From: an uncultured Myxococcales bacterium | GTDB taxonomy: Bacteria > Myxococcota_A > UBA9042 | Assembly: GCA_903842345.1 (NCBI GenBank) | Contig: CAIMLR010000008.1 | Coordinates: 1 to 64,000 of the forward strand | Reading direction: 5' to 3' | DNA length: 64,000 nt | Part shown: piece after piece, positions 9,479-19,000 of the stretch | How the letters are laid out: each line of letters begins with the position of its first letter | Numbering within the stretch: position 1 is the first letter of the stretch | Notes under the pieces: generated by a model | What the model was told of the DNA's origin: nothing | Databases searched by the model: none | What the model saw: the letters and a program-made list of their open reading frames with translations, nothing else | Program-made: the position numbers and the translations under genes

Positions 9479-10828
9479 TCACGCTTCAATCGCGCTCAGG
9501 CCATCCTTGGCCTCGCCGCCCTCGGCGCCGTATTTCGCCAGATCCGCGCCCACCGCGCGGCACACCGATAGCATCACTTTGCTCGTGTTCTCGCCGCCTT
9601 CTGAGCGGTAGTGCATGCCGACCTTGATCTTGCCGCCCGCAGACCCCGCCAGCACCAGCGGAATCTCCTCCAGCGAGTGCGTCTTCGCGAGGCCGGTCTC
9701 GGACGTCCCGACCACGAGCATGTGGTCCAGCAGCGTCCCCGCGCCTTCCTGGATCGCGTCCAGCGCCGCGATCTGCGCCGCCAGCGCTTCCACGATTTGC
9801 ACCGTAATCTTGTGCACTTCCGGCTGCGGATCGGCTTCGTTGTGGGTCAATTCATGATGACCCGTCGGCGCGTTCTGGAACAGCAGGTTGTTCACCGGAT
9901 GCGTGAACCAGTTGCTGAACACGCGCACTTGGTCGCACGCCAGCGAATACGCCATCATTTCAGCGAACACCTGGTTCTTGAGCTGCAGTTGCGGGCGCCC
10001 CTCGATGTCCGGATAGTCCAGCTCCGGCACCTTGGGCACCTTGCAGGCGTCCAGCTTGGCCGGCGCTTCCTGCAGCATGACAAGCCGCTTCTCCAGCAGG
10101 CGAATGCCCTCGAAGTGCTGCTCCAGCCGCTGCTTGTCGGCCGCGCCGACGTCAAGCTCCAGCCGTTTGATGTCCTCGCCGACGGAATCCAGGATGCTCT
10201 GGCGCAGCCCGAGCGTCGGGTCGATTTTTGGCGTGTCGCCGGGCATCGTGAAGCCCGTGCCAAAGATGCGCTGGAACAGGGCGTACGACGACGATTCCGG
10301 CGGATTCAGGCTGTTGGGACCGTTGTAGGAATAGCCGTCGCCCGGCGCCGCGCCGAATTCCAGCGAGCGAAAACGCGTCTCGTTGCCGATGGCGTTGGCG
10401 ATGATTTGGTCGATGCTCGGGCCGCCAAACGTCGTGTTGTTGCCCTGCAGCAGCAATGGCATGCCCGAGAGCACGCCCGCCGCGCCTGCGCCGTGTGGCT
10501 GGCTGTTGGGCACGCCGACCTTGGTGCCGCTGACCACGGTGATTTTGCTCTTGACGGCGGCGAGCGGCGCGAGCTGGTCGGACAACTCCCACGTGGCGCC
10601 TTTGCCGGTGGGCGTCCAGCGCGCCGGCAGGATGCCGTTGCCCCAGAAGAAGAGGCCAAAGCGCCGCGGAAAGCCGTCGTCGCCGCTGGCTGCGTAGGCG
10701 GTGCCGTTGGCGTTGAGGAAGCGCTCCAAGGGCGGCAGGCCGATGGTGACGACCGCGCCGCCGAGGAGGCCGCGCAGCAAGGTGCGCCGGCTCAAGCCGT
10801 GATTGCCGTACAAGCGTCCTGACTTCAT
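9479..10828 (-). CDS. DUF1552 domain-containing protein with Tat-like signal
   Basis: LSRRTLLRGLLGGAVVTIGLPPLERFLN, GNGILPARWTPTG, family-like length; 4-bp overlap with upstream gene. Confidence 0.85.
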   Translation of the reverse strand: MKSGRLYGNHGLSRRTLLRGLLGGAVVTIGLPPLERFLNANGTAYAASGDDGFPRRFGLFFWGNGILPARWTPTGKGATWELSDQLAPLAAVKSKITVVSGTKVGVPNSQPHGAGAAGVLSGMPLLLQGNNTTFGGPSIDQIIANAIGNETRFRSLEFGAAPGDGYSYNGPNSLNPPESSSYALFQRIFGTGFTMPGDTPKIDPTLGLRQSILDSVGEDIKRLELDVGAADKQRLEQHFEGIRLLEKRLVMLQEAPAKLDACKVPKVPELDYPDIEGRPQLQLKNQVFAEMMAYSLACDQVRVFSNWFTHPVNNLLFQNAPTGHHELTHNEADPQPEVHKITVQIVEALAAQIAALDAIQEGAGTLLDHMLVVGTSETGLAKTHSLEEIPLVLAGSAGGKIKVGMHYRSEGGENTSKVMLSVCRAVGADLAKYGAEGGEAKDGLSAIEA

Positions 10829-12462
10829 GGTGTTGCCCCCGTGACCGTGTCATCGCGTGCGCCGATGCGGCGGAATCCTTCAGACAAGGCGACCGCGCGC
10901 ATCAGCGTCTTCAGTCGCAAGCCGCTGTCGACGAACGCCGCGCCCAGCACATCCAGCTGCGCCTGCTCGCCGTCCGTTACCGGCCGCCCCACGGCATAGG
11001 CGAACATCTTCTGCGCCACGCACGCCGGGTATTTCGGGCTCTGCGCCACGTCGTTGGCCAGCGAGGTCAAGTCGGCAAACGGCGCGTCGTCCAGCGCGCC
11101 CGTCGTGTCGATGTTCTCGCCGTTCTCGGTCGTGCGGAACCGGCCAATGCCGTCAAAGTGCTCAAAGCCAAGGCCAATCGGGTCGATGAACTTGTGGCAG
11201 TTGGCGCAGCTTGGCACTGACATGTGGACCGTCAACCGCTCGCGCATCGTCTTCGCGGTCGTCGTCGGCTCGGGCAGGGCGGTGTTCAAGCCCGCCGGCG
11301 GATTGGGCACGTGGTCGCACAGCAGCATCTGCCGCACGTACTTGCCGCGCAGCGTCGGCGACGACGACACCGGGTGCGCGCGCATCGCCAGGAAGCTCAC
11401 CTGCCCCAGCAGGCCGATGCGCTCGCCCGGCGGCTGTTCCACCTTGGCCACGCCTTTGTCGCTCACTGCGGGGATGTCGTAGATCGCCGCCAGCCGCCGG
11501 TCGACAAACGTCGTGCGCGTCAGCAGCAATTCGCGGAAGTCGGCGTCCTGATCCAGCGCCAGATACTCGACGAGCGACAGCGTCTCCTCGCGCGCCGATG
11601 CGCCAAGGTCGGAGCTGAAGTGCTTGTAGACGTTCGGATCCTTGTTCAGGTCCAGCAAGTCGCGCAGCTGCAGCCACTCGTCGGCGAAGTTGCGCACCGC
11701 GCGGTGCACCTTGGCGTCCGCCATCATCCGGTCAATCTGCGCGCCCATGCCATCCTCGGTATTGAGGCTGCCATTTTGCGCCGCGGCGAGCAGCGCGTCA
11801 TCGGGCGGCCCGTTCCACAGGAAGTAGCTGAGGCGCGACGCCAGCTCAAACGCCGTCAGCCGCCGCCCGCCATGGTCGGGATCCGGCTCGCCGACCTCGG
11901 GCCGGTACAGGAACCGCGGCGACTGCAGCATCGCCACGAGCGTGTAGCTCACGGCGTACTGGAACCCGCCGAGCTTCGTCGCCGCTTGCAGACCCGTCGC
12001 CACCAGAACCGCGCGTTCATCGCCCGTCAGCGCGCGCCGCCACAGCTTGCCGCCGACCTTGGCGACAAACGCGTCCAGGCACGCGCCATCGGTCGTCGAC
12101 GTCGGGGTACACGGCAGGAGCGCGGCGAGCCGCTCCGGCTTGGCAATGACCTGCGTCGCGAGGTTGCGCGCGCCGTCCTCGTACAGCTCAATGCCGCGCG
12201 GTGAAGTCTTGGCGACGCTCGCGCCGACCGAATAGAGGTCGTCGTACGGCACGTCCGGTTCCAGCGTCGCGGGCGGCACGAGGTCCGCGCCCAGCACGTC
12301 GTGAATCGAGTTCTCATACTGCGCCCGCGTCAGGCGCGGCAAAGCCGGAGGCGCTGGCGTGATGGCCAACGGCACCGCCGCGCTCTTCGCCGGTGTTTGA
12401 CAGCCAAAAGAGCAGAGCAGCGCCAGCGCCGCGGCGAACCGCGGTATCTTGATTTGCAGCAT
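10825..12462 (-). CDS. DUF1592/DUF1588/DUF1585-type protein with CxxCH motif
   Basis: LTRAQYENSIHDVLG, LQSPRFLYRPE, SRLSYFLWNGPPDDALL, SCANCHKFIDPIGLGFEHFDGIGRFR; N-terminal lipoprotein-like signal. Confidence 0.9.
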   Translation of the reverse strand: MLQIKIPRFAAALALLCSFGCQTPAKSAAVPLAITPAPPALPRLTRAQYENSIHDVLGADLVPPATLEPDVPYDDLYSVGASVAKTSPRGIELYEDGARNLATQVIAKPERLAALLPCTPTSTTDGACLDAFVAKVGGKLWRRALTGDERAVLVATGLQAATKLGGFQYAVSYTLVAMLQSPRFLYRPEVGEPDPDHGGRRLTAFELASRLSYFLWNGPPDDALLAAAQNGSLNTEDGMGAQIDRMMADAKVHRAVRNFADEWLQLRDLLDLNKDPNVYKHFSSDLGASAREETLSLVEYLALDQDADFRELLLTRTTFVDRRLAAIYDIPAVSDKGVAKVEQPPGERIGLLGQVSFLAMRAHPVSSSPTLRGKYVRQMLLCDHVPNPPAGLNTALPEPTTTAKTMRERLTVHMSVPSCANCHKFIDPIGLGFEHFDGIGRFRTTENGENIDTTGALDDAPFADLTSLANDVAQSPKYPACVAQKMFAYAVGRPVTDGEQAQLDVLGAAFVDSGLRLKTLMRAVALSEGFRRIGARDDTVTGATP

Positions 12463-12480
12463 TCGAACCTCGAAGAAAGG

Positions 12481-13086
12481 CTATTCCCGCACCAACACAA
12501 AATAGTGATCCAGCGCTTTTTCCACCTTGTAGGCTGCGCCGATCGACACGCGATCCGAGACCTTCCGCATGAAGTCCCGGGTCTTATTGTACACGAGCAC
12601 CTGCAGGCCGACGTTGTTTTCCACAACTTTCGGCCAGCCTTCCACCACAGCTTCCTGCGGGACCTGGAAATAGTCGACGACAATCGGCCCGCGCTCCGGC
12701 CAGCCTTCATGGCCCGCCGTCGGGACCGCCACAAAGTAGCCGGGGCCAATCAGCGCACGTGAGACGCCTTCGTTGTAGCCAAACGCGCGTTGGCCGCCCG
12801 TCTCAGGCCGGCACATCCGCTTCTCAAAGTTGCGGAACGCGCCCGGCAGCGGCAGCGTGTTGCGGCCATGGTGGATGATCTCCGTACGCGGCGGAACGGA
12901 CGACGGCGTCAGGTCCTCAAACGTCAGCGCCGGCGACTTCGCCGCCATCTGGAACAGCTTGCGCTGCTGGTTGCGGTTGAGCGCGTGCGTCTCCGCCTTG
13001 CAGTCGGCGAACGAGAGCGCGTCCAGATAGGCGGCAATCTCCGCGATGGGCTTGTCTTCAGCGATCAATTGAGCGAGCGAGGCCAT
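12481..13086 (-). CDS. Conserved hypothetical protein (about 201 aa)
   Basis: ORF between mlaE-like and DUF1592 genes with short intergenic gaps; start MASLAQLIAEDKPIAEIAAY chosen over the ORF-track start. Confidence 0.75.
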   Translation of the reverse strand: MASLAQLIAEDKPIAEIAAYLDALSFADCKAETHALNRNQQRKLFQMAAKSPALTFEDLTPSSVPPRTEIIHHGRNTLPLPGAFRNFEKRMCRPETGGQRAFGYNEGVSRALIGPGYFVAVPTAGHEGWPERGPIVVDYFQVPQEAVVEGWPKVVENNVGLQVLVYNKTRDFMRKVSDRVSIGAAYKVEKALDHYFVLVRE

Positions 13087-13112
13087 GAAACTCCTTGCAG
13101 ACGGTGCGACGG

Positions 13113-13895
13113 CTATTTGAACAGAGCCGAATTGGCGCACCAGGTGATGATGGAATCAAAGACGAAAATGCCGATGGCGTTGGACACGACGCTGGCGTTG
13201 ACCGCACGGCCGACGCCCGTGGCGCCGCCGGAGACGGTGAGGCCGTAGTGGCACGAGATGACGCTGATGCTGGCGCCAAATGTGATGGCTTTGATGAGAC
13301 CGGTGAAGAATTCGTCGAGCAGGTTCGAGTTGAACACGCCCTGGAAGAAGACGCGGTAGTCGACGTCGAGGACGAATTCGCTCGTGATGGCGCCGCCGAT
13401 GAGGGCGAAGAGGTCGCCGAGCACGGTCAGCAGCACCAACATGAGCATCATCGAGACGAAGCGCGGGACCACGAGGTAGTGCGTCGGATCGATGGCGAGC
13501 GTCCGCAGCGCGTCGATCTGCTCGGTGACTTTCATCGTTCCGAGCTCAGCGGTGTTGTTGGCGCCGACGCGACCGGAGAACATGAGGCCAATCAGCACCG
13601 GGCCGATTTCCGCGAGCACCGCGTAGCCAGCGCCCCAGCCAAGCAGGCCCGTCGCGCCGGTTTGTTTCACGTACACGCCGGACTGGATCACCATGATCGC
13701 GCCGGTGAAGAACGCCGTCATGATGACGATGGGATACGACTTGACGCCGACTTTGTAGAGGTTCAGCCACGTCTCGTCGCGGTCAAAACGCGGCGGCAAC
13801 ATGGCGCGCAGGATGCGGACCAGCACCATGACGATGCCGCCGAGGGTCTCGGATGCGTTCAGAAAGCCGGAGCCGATGACTGCGATTGGATTCAT
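13113..13895 (-). CDS. mlaE: MlaE-family ABC transporter permease
   Basis: MNPIAVIGSGFLNA...GVKSYPIVIMTAFFTGAIMVIQSGVY, EIGPVLIGLMFSGRVGANNTAELGTMKVTEQIDALRTL. Confidence 0.93.
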   Translation of the reverse strand: MNPIAVIGSGFLNASETLGGIVMVLVRILRAMLPPRFDRDETWLNLYKVGVKSYPIVIMTAFFTGAIMVIQSGVYVKQTGATGLLGWGAGYAVLAEIGPVLIGLMFSGRVGANNTAELGTMKVTEQIDALRTLAIDPTHYLVVPRFVSMMLMLVLLTVLGDLFALIGGAITSEFVLDVDYRVFFQGVFNSNLLDEFFTGLIKAITFGASISVISCHYGLTVSGGATGVGRAVNASVVSNAIGIFVFDSIITWCANSALFK

Positions 13896-14011
13896 GCGTC
13901 TCAAAGGCCCTTGGAGCCCGCCGCACTCTAACGGGCAAGGGCATGGCCTGCAAGCGGGAATCCGCACTTCCCGCGCGCCAAGGCGCCCGCGGCCGCTGAC
14001 GTTGCGGAGCG

Positions 14012-14854
14012 CTAGGCTGCGCCCGCTTTGCTGCCGTCGCCCTTGCGGAAGAACTCCTGGACGATTGGATCCTGGCTGCGCATCGCATCGGTCTCAGTCC
14101 CGCGGAAATGCACGCGGCCGTCCAGCAGCAGCACGTACCGGTCACACGCCGGGCGCATCCGGTCAATGTCGTGGCTGATGACGAGGCACGTCGAGTTCCG
14201 CTGTGCCTGCGTCCGGCGGATCAGGTTGAAAATCTTGGACGACGTCACCGGATCGAGGCCCGCGGTCGGGTCGTCAAAGAAGATCAACTCGGGATCGTTG
14301 ATGTTGGCGCGCGCCAGCCCGACGCGCTTCTTCATGCCGCCCGACAGCTCGTTGGGCATCAGGTGCCGCACGTTGGGCAGGTCGACTTCCGCCAGCCGCT
14401 CCTGCACCTTGACCAGAATCTCGTCGGGTTTCGCCGTGCCGCGCTGGACCATAGGAAACGCGACGTTCTCCCCGACGGTCATGAAGTCAAACAGCGCGTA
14501 GTTCTGGAACACCAGCCCGACGCGCTCGCGCAGCCGCTGCTTGGACTTCTGATCAATCGCCAGCAGATCCTGGCCGAGCAGCTCGATGGCGCCATCGTCC
14601 GGCTCCAGCAAGCCGCAGCAAATCTTGACGAAGACGGATTTGCCCACGCCGCCCGGGCCGATAACGCCGACAACTTCGCCCGCGCGCATCTCAAAATCGA
14701 TGCCGTCCAGCACCACCGCGTCGCCAAAGTTCTTCTTCAGGCCGCGCACGCGCAGCACCACGTCGCCCAGCTGCTTGGCCGTGCGCGGTCCTGGACCCGC
14801 CTGCATCGGCGGCATGTCCTGGGCAAAAGTGTCGCGGAACGACGGCTGGGTCAT
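14012..14854 (-). CDS. mlaF: MlaF-family ABC transporter ATP-binding protein
   Basis: Walker A GPGGVGKS, signature LSGGMKKRVGLARA, Walker B ELIFFDDPTAGLDPV. Confidence 0.93.
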   Translation of the reverse strand: MTQPSFRDTFAQDMPPMQAGPGPRTAKQLGDVVLRVRGLKKNFGDAVVLDGIDFEMRAGEVVGVIGPGGVGKSVFVKICCGLLEPDDGAIELLGQDLLAIDQKSKQRLRERVGLVFQNYALFDFMTVGENVAFPMVQRGTAKPDEILVKVQERLAEVDLPNVRHLMPNELSGGMKKRVGLARANINDPELIFFDDPTAGLDPVTSSKIFNLIRRTQAQRNSTCLVISHDIDRMRPACDRYVLLLDGRVHFRGTETDAMRSQDPIVQEFFRKGDGSKAGAA

Positions 14855-16023
14855 GGCGCGCTCCGCGGCGTCTGGTGCAATTTATCGTTCAGTTCAGCGA
14901 TCTTCGCCTGCGCCATCGGCACTTCCTTCGGGACAATCGGCGGGTGCTCAGCCAGATCGTGGAAGCAGCGCTCCTTCATCTCCGGCGTCTCCGACTCATC
15001 GCAGATTCGCTTGTCGTTCTCGTCCATCGCCGCGCGCCGCTCCACGACCGTGGACAGGATCTCCTGGCACGTCGCCAGCGCATCCTGCAAATGCCCGCGC
15101 TGCTCCTGAATCTGCACAATCGTCCACAGGTACTCGGTCAGCTTGAGCGGATGGTGCAACATGTCCGGCAGGTGCCGCGCGTACAGCTCCGCCCGCGCCA
15201 GGTTCAGCAACGGCCCGCGGTACAGCTCCACAAGGCGCAGCGCCGCGGTCGTGTGCGCCTCCAGCACGTAGCTGGCAAAAATGTGGCTTGTCTCATACGT
15301 CTCAATCACGCGCTCCAGCAGCACGGCCTCCTCAGCGAGGCGCCCTTGCTTGCGCAGGATCTTGGTGTGGAGCATCCACGCGTCCGGCACGGTCTGCGCG
15401 TCCGGATAGTCCTTCTCCAGCCGCGTGAGCAACACCAGCGCGCGATTCTGCGCGTCCAGCGTCCCTTCCTGGTCGCGCAACATCGCGCCGCGCAGCAGGT
15501 AGTTGTCGGCCAGCTCGCCGTGCGGATCGACGTAGAACAGCTGCTCAAACAGCCGCTCCATGGACTCACGCGCCACGCTATCCACTTCGCCGTGCTTGTA
15601 CAGGTGGTCCAGCGCGCGCTGGCTCGCCGCTTCGTCAGGCGCCAGGCGGCAGATTACCGTCCACATCTTCAGCGCTTCCGTCTGCTGGTTCAGCTCGTAG
15701 TACCGCAGCTCGCTCGCGTGCATCAGCGCGCGCATGCGCACGCCGCGATCCTGGCCATCGGACGCCACCGCCTCGTAGCACGCCGCCGATTGCGCGTACT
15801 CGAAGTTGCGGGCTTGCACCTCGCACGCCATCAGCGCCGCTTCGTCGCCGTCGCGCGGATCCTTGGCTGACTTCCGCAGCGCCTTGTACCGCGCCACCGC
15901 CAGGTCGTGCTGACCGTCGATGTAGAGCTTTTCCGTGTAGTAGTAGTCCGCGTCCCACCGCAGGATCGCCGGATCCTGCGCGCACGCTGCAAGCAGGGCC
16001 AGAAGGGGCAGGGCGAAGCGCAT
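14851..16023 (-). CDS. Putative TPR-like lipoprotein
   Basis: MRFALPLLALLAACAQ lipobox, alpha-helical repeat-like sequence; ATGA overlap with mlaF-like gene. Confidence 0.8.
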   Translation of the reverse strand: MRFALPLLALLAACAQDPAILRWDADYYYTEKLYIDGQHDLAVARYKALRKSAKDPRDGDEAALMACEVQARNFEYAQSAACYEAVASDGQDRGVRMRALMHASELRYYELNQQTEALKMWTVICRLAPDEAASQRALDHLYKHGEVDSVARESMERLFEQLFYVDPHGELADNYLLRGAMLRDQEGTLDAQNRALVLLTRLEKDYPDAQTVPDAWMLHTKILRKQGRLAEEAVLLERVIETYETSHIFASYVLEAHTTAALRLVELYRGPLLNLARAELYARHLPDMLHHPLKLTEYLWTIVQIQEQRGHLQDALATCQEILSTVVERRAAMDENDKRICDESETPEMKERCFHDLAEHPPIVPKEVPMAQAKIAELNDKLHQTPRSAP

Positions 16024-16025
16024 GT

Positions 16026-19000
16026 CTACTTCAGCACGACGTCGTCAATGGTCCACGTCGCCGTCTGCGCGACGACTGCGGTGGACGTGAGCAGGAAGCC
16101 GAGCTCGACCTGACCGGACAGCGGAATCGTCGCCGTGTAGGTGGCAACGGCGGGCGAGGTCGGGACGTTGATGAGCTGCACTTCCGTCCAGATGGCGCCG
16201 TCGGTGGAGTAGCGCACGGAGACGGTGGAGTTGCTCGGCAAGCCGCCCAGCGGACCGCCCTGACCGGTGTAGCCAAGCGTGAAGCTCAGCGTCGCGGACT
16301 TCTGCGTGCCCGTCTTCAGCATCGGGGACATCAGCAGCGTGCCGACCGTCGCGAAGTTGGGGATGTTGCTCTGCACCGTGACCGACGCGTTGTGGCCGCC
16401 GGTCGAATCCGTGCCGAGGCCCCAGTTGCCGGTGCCAAAGCCGCTCTGCTGCTGCGCGGTCCAGCCGCCCTCGCTGAACGCCTTCAGGTACTTGTTGAAG
16501 TTGTCCGACCACGGCAGCACGCTGCCATTGTCGCACGCGTCGCCAATGCCGTTGCCGTTGCTGTCCTTCTGGTCGGGATTGTACGTCGTCGGGCAGTTGT
16601 CCTTCACGTCCGCGATGCCGTCGTTGTCGTCATCGGGGTCGCACGCGTCGCCCAAGCCGTCCTTGTCGTTGTCCGCTTGATCGAAGTTGACGGTCAGCGG
16701 GCAGTTGTCGTTGACGTCGAGGATCTTGTCGTTGTCGTCGTCGGTGTCGCACGTGTCGGGAATGCCGTCGCCGTCCGTATCGACGCTCTTCAACTGGCCC
16801 GAGCCGATCGCGAACTGGTCGATGAAGACGCCCGCGGTCGTGTTGGCCATGCCGTCCAAGCTCTGGAAGTTGAAGCGGAAGCGCACGGATTGGCCGGCGT
16901 AGCTGGAGAGGTCGACGAGCTGGTTGCCCCACGCGCTGATGAGCGTGTTGGCGCCCTTGGCGACGAGGTTGCTCCAGTTGTTGTAGCCGCCCGATTCCGT
17001 GGCGATTTGCAGGTCGATGAGGTCCCAGCTCGTGCCGCCTTCAATGGCGAACAGGTACCAGTAGCTGAGCGTGACCTTGACGCCGACCGGAATGACGACG
17101 CTCGGCGACGTGGCAGTGCCGTTGGTGGGCGTGCCGCCGCCGTCGTAGTTGCCGGTGGCGGGATTGCCGTACCACAGCGCGCCGGGCTTGGTCTTGGACT
17201 CGGCTTTGTCCCACACCTGCCAGCCCACGCCCTTCATCGGCGCGTCAAACTTCCAGCCGCCGTTGGTGCCGTCGTCAAACTGCCACACGGCGACGCCGCC
17301 TTCGTCGGTCAGGCCGTTGCAGTTGTCGTCGACGCCGTTGCACGGCACGTCCAGCGCTTGCGGCGCGTTCGGGTTGTACGGCGCGCAATCGGAAACGTTC
17401 GGGTAGCCGTCGCCGTCGATGTCGTCGTCGCAGACGTCGCCCATGGAATCGCCGTCCAGGTTGGCCTGGTCGGGATTCTGCAGCGCGGGGCAGTTGTCAC
17501 ATGCGTCGCCCACGCCGTCCAGGTCCTTGTCGCTCTGGTCGTTCGGCGTGACTTTGCAGTTGTCGCAAGCGTCGCCGACCTTGTCGCCGTCCGTGTCCTT
17601 CTGATCGACGTTGACGATGAGCGGGCAGTTGTCGCTCGGGTCGAGGTAGCCGTCGTTGTCGTCGTCCGCGTCGCACGCGTCGCCGTACTGGTCGCCGTCG
17701 GTGTTCTTCTGGTCGGGGTTGAATACGCTGACGCAGTTGTCCGCGGCGTTCAGCACCTTGTCGCCGTCCAGGTCGTCGTCGCACGCGTCGCCGATGCCGT
17801 CCTTGTCCGTGTCCGCCTGCGTCGGGTTGCTGACGCCGGGGCAGTTGTCGACCGGGTCGCAGATGCCATCCTTGTCCGTGTCCGTGCAGCAGGACGGCGC
17901 GCTCGACGGCGCGTGGCTGCAGCCGCTGGCGGTGCAGGAGTCGATGGTGCAGACCTGGTTGTCGTTGCAGTCGGCGTCGCTGAAGCAGTTGGCCGGAATG
18001 ACGCACTCGGAGAGCACGCACGTCTGGCCGCTGCCGCACGAGCCGCAGGAACCGCCGCAGCCGTCGTCGCCGCACGGCTTGCCGCCGCACTTGGGGACGC
18101 ACGCGGCGACGCACGCCTGGGTCTGCGCTTCGCACGTGGTGCCGGGGCCGCAGGTGCCGCAGGTGCCGCCGCAGCCGTCATCGCCGCAGCTCTTGCCCTT
18201 GCAGTTGGGCGCGCACGCGCACTGGCCGTTGGCGCCGCAGTAGATCTGCGTGCCGGTGCAGGAACCGCACGAGCCGCCGCAGCCGTCGTCGCCGCACTTC
18301 TTGGCACCGCACGTCGGGACGCACGGGCAGAGGCCGCAATCCTGCGGGCAGCCACTGCACGTCTCGCCGGCATTGGGCTGGCAGGAGAAGTCGCCGCACG
18401 TCGGAATCGGGCAGCAGTCCTTGGAGCAGGAGTCGCACGTCTCGCCCGCGTCGCAGCTGCCGTTGCCGCACTGGATCGGGCAGACGCCGCAGTCCGTCGG
18501 GCAGCCGCTGCACGATTCGCCGACGTCGCACGCGCCGTTGCCGCACACCGGCGGGCAAGCGCCGCAGTCGCCGGGGCAATTCGAGCAGTTCTCCGTGCTG
18601 GGCGCGCAGAGGCCGTCGCCGCAGGACGCCGGCATCACCGCGCACGCGCCGTTGCTGCCGCACACGCTGTTGGGCGGGCACGTGCCGCACGAGCCGCCGC
18701 ACGTGTCCGCGCCACACTGCTTCACGCTGCCGTCCGCGTTGGCGCACTGCGGGATGCACGTGCTGCCGCAGCCGCCGCAGGCTTTGGCCTGGCACTTGCC
18801 GACGCAGCTGCTGTCCCACGCGCTGGAGCAGCAGAACGGGTCCAGGTCGCACACGCACTTCTCGCAGCCGCAGCCACCGCAGCCGGGGAGGCCGGGCGTG
18901 GGCGTGCAGCCGTCGTTGGCCGGGCACTTGCCGCAGTCGCTCGCGCAGTTGTTGCAGGTCTCGCCCTGGGCCGCGGCGCAGAGGCCGTCGCCGCAGACCG

